DNA from: Bacteroidota bacterium
GTDB taxonomy: Bacteria > Bacteroidota > Bacteroidia > Bacteroidales > VadinHA17
Assembly (NCBI GenBank): GCA_030613125.1
Contig: JAUWMO010000014.1
Location: forward strand, 1-20,587
DNA length: 20,587 nt
Direction of reading: 5' to 3'
Shown here: piece by piece, positions 15,841 to 20,587 of the stretch
How positions within the stretch are numbered: position 1 is the first letter of the stretch
Layout of the letters: each line of letters opens with the position of its first letter
The notes under the pieces: generated by a model
Seen by the model: the letters and a program-made list of their open reading frames with translations, nothing else
Database searches by the model: none
What the model was told of the DNA's origin: nothing
Translations under genes and position numbers: made by a program

Positions 15841-15876
15841 TAATAACGTAATTAATAACGTAATTAATAACGTTAT
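15841..15876. repeat. Tandem 12-bp repeat, three copies
   Basis: TAATAACGTAAT occurs twice (15841-15852, 15853-15864), followed by TAATAACGTTAT (15865-15876). The last copy contains the palindrome AATAACGTTATT. The array lies between the 3' ends of two convergent genes; no GC-rich terminator stem is visible there. Confidence 0.8.
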
Positions 15877-15959
15877 TCTGCATAAAAGAAATCTACACGG
15901 TATTTTATTTTTTTTTCGGTTGCAGTGTTATTTAATTTGGACTAAATTATTGTATTATT

Positions 15960-17402
15960 TTAATTTTCAATTTTCAATTTCCCCATAGAATACCATCCTT
16001 CAGTATCTATTCCTTCAATGGCCAGTTTAATTTTAGGAATGGAAGTAAGCGGGTCAATAATGGCAATTTGCAATTCATATTCACCGGGATGCATATCATT
16101 AGGAATAAAAATCGCATCGTCGTAAAGATTATCACCGGGAAGCCAGGTTCTGATGTTTGCTTCAGTTAAAAAAATCCGGGAATTTTTCGGGTTTTTTAAG
16201 CGTAAGGCCAGCGGATAATCCTTGTAACAGGGAGCTACTCCCTTATTATCCCACCAGGAAGTGAAAAACAATCTTTCGCCAGGTTTACGTGTTTCGGGAT
16301 AGGTGAACTTCCGCAGCACAAAACGATACCCCATTTTCTTTAACCATCTGTTGACTTCCGGCCACCATTCTTCAGGTATTTCTGATGACTTGTTATTAAA
16401 GGAAGAAATGTGCCATTTTAGCGATTCATCAATTATAAATCTTACATCTTCAATGGTATAGCCCTGTTTTTCTTTCCAGCCCTTAATGGTGCCACAAGCC
16501 TCAAGGGAAACCGGACCTTTTTTCCATGCGTCCTGCATGCCGCAGTTAATGATATCCTGCGGATACACGTCGTACATATGCATAAAGCCGTCTTGTTCTT
16601 CTGCCCAAAAACCAAGATCACCAAGGCAATCCACACGCCAGCCAACGTTTGCTTTTGAGAGGCCGTAACTATTGGTTTTAGGATCCGTCAATTGCATGAT
16701 CAATGGTGTTTTTATAAAAGATTCCAGATAAGCATCCACCAGGGCCTTCATGGTTTTTTCAGATAATAGTTCTGTATATTCTCCTTCACCCCAGGCTCCA
16801 ATAATTGAAAGATCTACTGCATCCAGGTCGGGATGTCCATCATACCGTTTACCCATTTCACGGATAAGGCTACCGAAATGTTTAATATAACGAGAGTCTT
16901 CATGATCAACTTGCCAGTGTTTTACAACGGACTGGTTTATAAATGTATCCCCAACCATTTTTCTGTACCAGTCAGGAACATCCGTTTCCGGTAATTTATT
17001 TCCGTAAGGAGCAACTCTTAATAAAAGCTGTTGTTTCCGGTCATGAGCGGTTTTTAATGCTTTATCAAAATAATCCCAGTTATACTTGCCTTGTTCGGGC
17101 TCAAGAAACCTCCAATATACCCTGAAATAAGCTATGGAAGTCAAAGGGTGTTCCTTCATTTTCAGATTTCCGTCAAATTCCTGGTATTCAATCGGATATC
17201 CTTCTGTCCATCCGATCCCCTCATTTAGTTCATCACCATTGAACCTCTGAAATGTCATAAATCCTTTTCCGGGATTTGTAAGCACATCATCTATTTCCTT
17301 TGGCTTAACAGTAATAATTTTCTGAGCTAAGGACTCATTAGCGATCACCATTAAAATCAGCATCGCTATTATTGATAAAACAGACTGTTTTTTGATTGTC
17401 AT
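15960..17402 (-). CDS. Secreted TIM-barrel protein, DUF4832/DUF4874-like (downstream paralogue)
   Basis: The 480-residue protein has a Sec signal ending at SLAQ (residue 26). The mature part opens DDVLTNPGKGFMTFQRFN, then IAYFRVYWRFLEPEQGKYNW and LLLRVAPYG, the pattern of DUF4874/DUF4832 proteins that fold like glycoside hydrolases of the beta/alpha-barrel type. SIIGAWGEGEYTE carries E206 and VSLEACGT carries E301. Both glutamates are kept in the paralogue at 17425-18864 and are candidates for acid/base and nucleophile, but this is inference. The C-terminal third is a beta-sandwich (RLFFTSWWDNKGVAPCYKDY, PGEYELQIAIIDP). It follows its paralogue by 22 bp, clearly in one operon. The last codons overlap a 7-bp repeat tract. 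Confidence 0.75.
   Translation of the reverse strand: MTIKKQSVLSIIAMLILMVIANESLAQKIITVKPKEIDDVLTNPGKGFMTFQRFNGDELNEGIGWTEGYPIEYQEFDGNLKMKEHPLTSIAYFRVYWRFLEPEQGKYNWDYFDKALKTAHDRKQQLLLRVAPYGNKLPETDVPDWYRKMVGDTFINQSVVKHWQVDHEDSRYIKHFGSLIREMGKRYDGHPDLDAVDLSIIGAWGEGEYTELLSEKTMKALVDAYLESFIKTPLIMQLTDPKTNSYGLSKANVGWRVDCLGDLGFWAEEQDGFMHMYDVYPQDIINCGMQDAWKKGPVSLEACGTIKGWKEKQGYTIEDVRFIIDESLKWHISSFNNKSSEIPEEWWPEVNRWLKKMGYRFVLRKFTYPETRKPGERLFFTSWWDNKGVAPCYKDYPLALRLKNPKNSRIFLTEANIRTWLPGDNLYDDAIFIPNDMHPGEYELQIAIIDPLTSIPKIKLAIEGIDTEGWYSMGKLKIEN
15962..15980. repeat. Heptanucleotide repeat (AATTTTC)
   Basis: Two perfect copies of AATTTTC and a partial third overlap the 3' end of the DUF4832-like gene, encoding its C-terminal KIEN and stop on the minus strand. 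Confidence 0.6.
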
Positions 17403-17419
17403 TTATTCTTACTTTTTTT

Positions 17420-17445
17420 AATTTTTAATTTTTAATTTTTAATTT
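17420..17445. repeat. Heptanucleotide repeat (AATTTTT)
   Basis: Three perfect copies of AATTTTT plus AATTT span the spacer between the tandem DUF4832-like genes. They overlap the C-terminal KIKN codons and stop of the upstream paralogue. Confidence 0.7.
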
Positions 17446-18864
17446 CCCAATAGTATACCACCCTTCGGCATCCTTTCCTTCAATAGCCAGTTTTACTTTG
17501 GGTTCATGTGATTGACGGTCAACAATACCAATTTGTAATTCATATTCACCAGCAGGCATATCCGGAGGAATAAATACTGCATCATCATAAACATTGTCAC
17601 CGGGAAGCCAGGTAGTAATATCAGCATCAGTGATCATAATCTCTGATCTTTTTTCATTCGTAAGCCTGATTGCCAAAAGGAATTTTTTATAACAGGGTGC
17701 AACACCTTTGTTTTCCCACCAGGATGTGAAGGAAAGTTTCTCATTGGGAGCTGCGAATTCAGGATATGAAAAATTGCGCAGCACAAAACGGTAACCCATT
17801 TTTTTGAGCCACCGGTTGATCTGGGGCCACCATTCTTCAGGTACTCCTGAGGATTTGGCATTAAACGAAGAAATATGCCATTTTAATGTTTCATCAATTA
17901 TGTAATCCACATCATCAGCGTTGTACCCTTGATTTTCTTTCCAGCTTATAAATGTACCGCAAATTTCAAGACTGACAGGTGCTTTTTTCCAGGCATCCTT
18001 CATTCCAAAATTAATGATACCCTGAGGATAATAACGGTACATATGTGTCCAGCCATCCTGTTCTTCAGCCCAAAAACCCAGATCGCCAATACAATCCACC
18101 CTCCAGCCTACATTGGCCTGTGTCATACCATATTTGTTCGTTTTCTCATCTGTCAGAAGCATAATCAAAGGTGTTTTTTTGAAGTTGTCGGTATACGCGT
18201 TTACCAAAGCTGCCCTTATTTTTTGTGTAACTATAGCAGAACCTCTGCCTTCTCCCCAGAATCCGAGAATTGAAAGATCAACGGCTTCAAGGTCCGGGTG
18301 CCCGTCATACCGTTGACCGAGTTCAGTAATGAATTTTCCGAAGTATAAAGCGTATTTGGGATCTTCAGCATCCACCCGCCAGCCTTTCCTTCCATCCGGT
18401 AACCATTCGTCCCCTTCACCAACCATGGCGCGATACCATGCCGGCACATCTTTTTTAGGTCCGTTTCCATACGGTGCAATACGAAGCAAAAGGGTCTGCT
18501 GCCGCTCATGAGCTGTTTTTAAGGCTTTATCAATCATAGCCCAGTTATAATTGCCCATTTCCGGTTCCAAAAATTTCCAATAAATCCTGAAATAGGCCAT
18601 CGAGGTTGCCGGATGATCTTTGTTTTCCAGGTTTCCATCAAACTCCTGGTACTCTAAAGGGAAGCCTTCGGTCCAACCACTGCCTTCATTTAGTTCATCA
18701 CCGTTAAACCGTTGAAAGGTCATAAAGCCTATTCCCGGATTGGTTAAAACATCGTCAATTTCAATGGGCCTCACATAGATTGTTTTCTGAGCTGATGCTT
18801 CAATTGCCATTCCTGAAATAATCACCAGGATGACTACGTAACTCTTTAATTTTTTCATTTTCAT
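17425..18864 (-). CDS. Secreted TIM-barrel protein, DUF4832/DUF4874-like (upstream paralogue)
   Basis: The 479-residue protein has a Sec signal ending at EASAQ; a second in-frame ATG at 18858 is an equally possible start. Domain order equals that of the neighbour: barrel start DDVLTNPGIGFMTFQRFN, SILGFWGEGRGSA with E205, PVSLEICGT, then a C-terminal beta-sandwich (LSFTSWWENKGVAPCYKKF). In a hand alignment from EIDDVLTNPG to LLLRxAPYG, 78 of 99 residues are identical, so this is a fairly recent tandem duplication. Differences cluster in loops after the fourth strand (WGEGR versus WGEGE) and in an insert after VGEGDEWLPDGRKG. This could mean different substrate preference. No transporter or regulator accompanies the pair. 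Confidence 0.75.
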   Translation of the reverse strand: MKMKKLKSYVVILVIISGMAIEASAQKTIYVRPIEIDDVLTNPGIGFMTFQRFNGDELNEGSGWTEGFPLEYQEFDGNLENKDHPATSMAYFRIYWKFLEPEMGNYNWAMIDKALKTAHERQQTLLLRIAPYGNGPKKDVPAWYRAMVGEGDEWLPDGRKGWRVDAEDPKYALYFGKFITELGQRYDGHPDLEAVDLSILGFWGEGRGSAIVTQKIRAALVNAYTDNFKKTPLIMLLTDEKTNKYGMTQANVGWRVDCIGDLGFWAEEQDGWTHMYRYYPQGIINFGMKDAWKKAPVSLEICGTFISWKENQGYNADDVDYIIDETLKWHISSFNAKSSGVPEEWWPQINRWLKKMGYRFVLRNFSYPEFAAPNEKLSFTSWWENKGVAPCYKKFLLAIRLTNEKRSEIMITDADITTWLPGDNVYDDAVFIPPDMPAGEYELQIGIVDRQSHEPKVKLAIEGKDAEGWYTIGKLKIKN

Positions 18865-19179
18865 TTAGTTTGAAGTTTATGTTATAAATATTTAATAATT
18901 ATTATTAATAATAGATTGATGTATCCTAATTAACATATAAGGTTACGGGTTACAAGGATTTCAACATTTCATATTGTGGCAGGCGGGGAAAATAAAAAAA
19001 CAATAATATTTAATAACAGAGTCTTTCAGATTTACACTATTCAATGAAAGAATTAATACAAGACATATCATATTGAATATTGTATTAACCTGAAACCTGC
19101 AACATGTAACATGTAACATGTAACTTCCAATGTATGGTAATAAGTTTATTTCAAATTCATTGCATGTTTTAGAATAAAA
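18865..19179. other. Intergenic region without a gene
   Basis: It presumably carries the promoter of the DUF4832-like operon. I found no clear -33/-7 elements, only AT-rich sequence (18885-18910) and the 7-bp repeat at 19101. Confidence 0.6.
19101..19124. repeat. Heptanucleotide repeat (AACATGT)
   Basis: Three perfect copies of AACATGT followed by AAC lie downstream of the frameshifted two-TM gene. The unit also contains the palindrome ACATGT. Confidence 0.85.
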
Positions 19180-19570
19180 TCAATTTATGGACTGCTTGCT
19201 TAATCTTACTAAAACCAAAATATATGGCAGTATCAAAAACAAAGGAAAAATCCATATCGCGATATAGGAGAAATTCTCAAACTTTGTGTCATAGGTATAA
19301 ATATGGTTTCCTTCCTTCATTTTTAAAGTAATGCGACATGCTTTTGCTAACTACATCATTTATACGAAGTGCAAAATCTTTATCCGATTCGTTATCATGC
19401 CTGACCAGTTGCTTTTTTGCATCTTCCAGTTTTATCGTAACATCATTCAAACGGGAAGTATTTTCTTCAGTATAAAGATCGGGGTGTCGCATCGACTTGA
19501 ATAAGCCAAAAATATTGATTCCTAACAAGATTAATCCCAAAACAAAAAGCAGTAGCTTAAAAGTTTTCAT
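19180..19570 (-). pseudogene. Frameshifted small two-TM membrane protein gene
   Basis: From ATG 19568-19570 the first frame gives 93 residues: a TM helix (LLLFVLGLILLGINIFGLF), then a soluble, coiled-coil-like part (LNDVTIKLEDAKKQLVRHD, FALRINDVVSKSMSHYF) and a stop at 19289. Shifting by one base after SMSHYF gives a natural continuation, KMKEGNHIYTYDTKFENF, followed by a second TM helix (IAIWIFPLFLILPYILVLV) and a basic tail RLSKQSIN ending at TGA 19180-19182. The total of 391 nt is 130 codons plus one base. The simplest cause is one extra A in the coding-strand A5 run at 19320-19324 (AAAATG expected). The intact protein would have 129 residues. I do not recognise the function. Sequencing error or programmed slippage are alternatives, error being more likely than slippage. 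Confidence 0.75.
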
Positions 19571-19963
19571 GATGCAAGCATTTTATTAAAAACCAAGTAA
19601 ATATATAAATGATTTTAAATTAAAAGAAATAAATTATAACTTATAAAGTAATTATATGAAAGATTATAAGGACAACATTTGTTTTATTTGCTTAACTCGA
19701 TACAAAATAATGGGCTATTATCCCTTAAAAGACTCAACGTCTTATGAATGTCAGTTAACAGGGCCCGCAAACCAGATAGCAACCGGATGTGCAGCCGTTT
19801 TTAGTGTCAGACAGCTTAGGCTTTTAACTCTCTGCACAGGCACACCGTACTAAAATGTGTTGTAAAGCATAGAAAAATAGGGGTCGGGGGTAGAACCCGA
19901 CTTGGTGTGATTTTTGTGGTTTATTGAATAGTAAAATTTAATATTCCTTAAAATAGAAAAACT
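19571..19963. other. Region without a confident gene
   Basis: A 65-codon frame at 19656-19853 is open but has no recognisable motif, signal peptide or family resemblance, so I do not call it. The part 19755-19850 is richer in GC than its surroundings. A small hairpin GTCGGG/CCCGAC lies at 19883-19901 without a T-run directly after it. Confidence 0.5.
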
Positions 19964-20587
19964 ATAAAAAGATTGTTTACATTAGCATTAATGGTCGTTC
20001 TTTCATTCAACCTTTTTGCAAAAAAGGTAGAAATTGAAAAAGCAAAACTTGTTGCGAAAAATTATTATTATTTGCAACTTGAACAATTAAAAGGTATTAA
20101 AATTGAAAAAGAGAATTTGAAGTTTTCTCAGGCCTTTGAGATTAAACACGAGAGTAATCTCGTGTTTTACATTTTCAATATTGAAAACGGTTTTGTAATT
20201 GTTTCTGCAGATGATCTTGTAGAACCAATACTGGGATTTTCAATTGAGAACAGGTATTCCGGTAAAGACCTTCCTCCCGCGCTTGTTGATTTACTTGCAC
20301 ATTATAAAGAGCAGATCAGTTATGCCATTAAAGAACAAATAAAAAGTGATGAAAAGATTCTTCAAAAGTGGGAGTTTCTGACAGATATTGAAAATATGAA
20401 AGATTATGGAAACTGTGAGATCTGACCAAAATATTTTTACAGAAGTCGATTGTTAACAACAACATGGGGCCAAACTTGTTATTATAATGCTGATTGTCCA
20501 GAAGATACACAAGTTGACAGCATTTATTGTGATTATGTGCCGGCCGGTTGTGTTGCCGTAGCCATGGCACAGGTTATGAAATACTGG
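19964..20587 (+). pseudogene. C10 (streptopain-like) cysteine protease, degraded 5' part (runs off window)
   Basis: The expected start MKRLFTLALMVV reads ATA-AAA-AGA at 19964-19972, so the start ATG appears lost; TTG 19973 would be a poor substitute. After a signal peptide ending near LFA come propeptide features typical of the C10/Spi family: AKLVAKNYYYLQ, FYIFNIENGFVIVSADD, VEPILGFSIEN and LVDLLAHYKEQI. The frame then stops at TGA 20423-20425. The same frame resumes with LLTTTWGQTCYYNADCPED and YVPAGCVAVAMAQVMKYW, where the Cys encoded at 20549-20551 is the catalytic nucleophile. The catalytic His and any T9SS sorting tail lie outside the window. Between 20414 and 20450 the +1 frame reads VRSDQNIFTEVD, so the stop may result from two nearby compensating indels rather than a substitution. 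Confidence 0.8.

Noticed and set aside
19656..19853. 65-codon open frame in the right-hand intergenic region
   Set aside because: No signal, motif or family resemblance; odd composition in its second half and probable pseudogenes on both sides make a real gene unlikely.
1683..20425. TGA reassigned to a sense codon, suggested by in-frame TGA in two genes (1683 and 20423)
   Set aside because: TGA is also a genuine stop here (268-270, followed directly by TAA), Trp is encoded by TGG, and the large genes contain no in-frame TGA. The protease also shows start loss, which points to decay.
1..20587. CRISPR array, phage or anti-phage defence genes
   Set aside because: No regularly spaced direct repeats with unique spacers, no cas genes, and no nuclease, reverse transcriptase or phage structural motifs on either strand.

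Overview
The window looks like a chromosomal segment of an AT-rich Bacteroidota bacterium, probably a marine or sediment glycan degrader of the Marinilabiliales/Prolixibacteraceae type. This rests on Gfo/Idh/MocA enzymes with Tat signals, DUF1080, DUF4832-type and GH36-like secreted proteins, many lipoproteins, a C10 (streptopain-like) protease, an S23/IVP four-helix-bundle gene, and starts without a clear Shine-Dalgarno. The taxonomic guess is inference; no rRNA or marker gene is present.

Layout. (1) 1-1179, minus strand: the 5' end of a sialate O-acetylesterase-like gene and a secreted alpha/beta hydrolase. (2) 1180-2125: about 0.95 kb without an intact gene. It holds a strong 19-bp stem-loop, a 20-bp-period repeat, and an S23/IVP gene interrupted by an in-frame TGA and bracketed by 22-bp inverted repeats. 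(3) 2126-11908, plus strand: six co-directional genes encoding a jelly-roll/FN3 lipoprotein, a Tat oxidoreductase, a multidomain CE1-type esterase, a GH36-like alpha-galactosidase lipoprotein, a second Tat oxidoreductase and a DUF1080 lipoprotein. (4) 11909-13052: a GC-rich block, an orphan secreted hypothetical protein and a bidirectional terminator. (5) 13053-15813: a divergent pair, a Tat-dependent alpha/beta hydrolase and a neutral-ceramidase-like lipoprotein. (6) 15960-18864, minus strand: two tandemly duplicated TIM-barrel (DUF4832/DUF4874-like) secreted proteins. (7) 18865-20587: a decayed zone with a frameshifted two-TM protein and the start of a C10 protease that has lost its start codon and carries an in-frame stop.

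How the genes may work together (inference). Nearly every intact product carries an export signal. The two Tat-exported oxidoreductases (cofactor bound before export) plus a DUF1080 3-keto-glycoside hydrolase fit an envelope-located oxidative glycan pathway: oxidise C3 of a sugar, cleave the 3-keto-glycoside, then reduce or process the product. The GH36-like enzyme and several esterases would trim side chains. No SusC/SusD, sulfatase, transporter or regulator is present in the window, so uptake and control must be encoded elsewhere.
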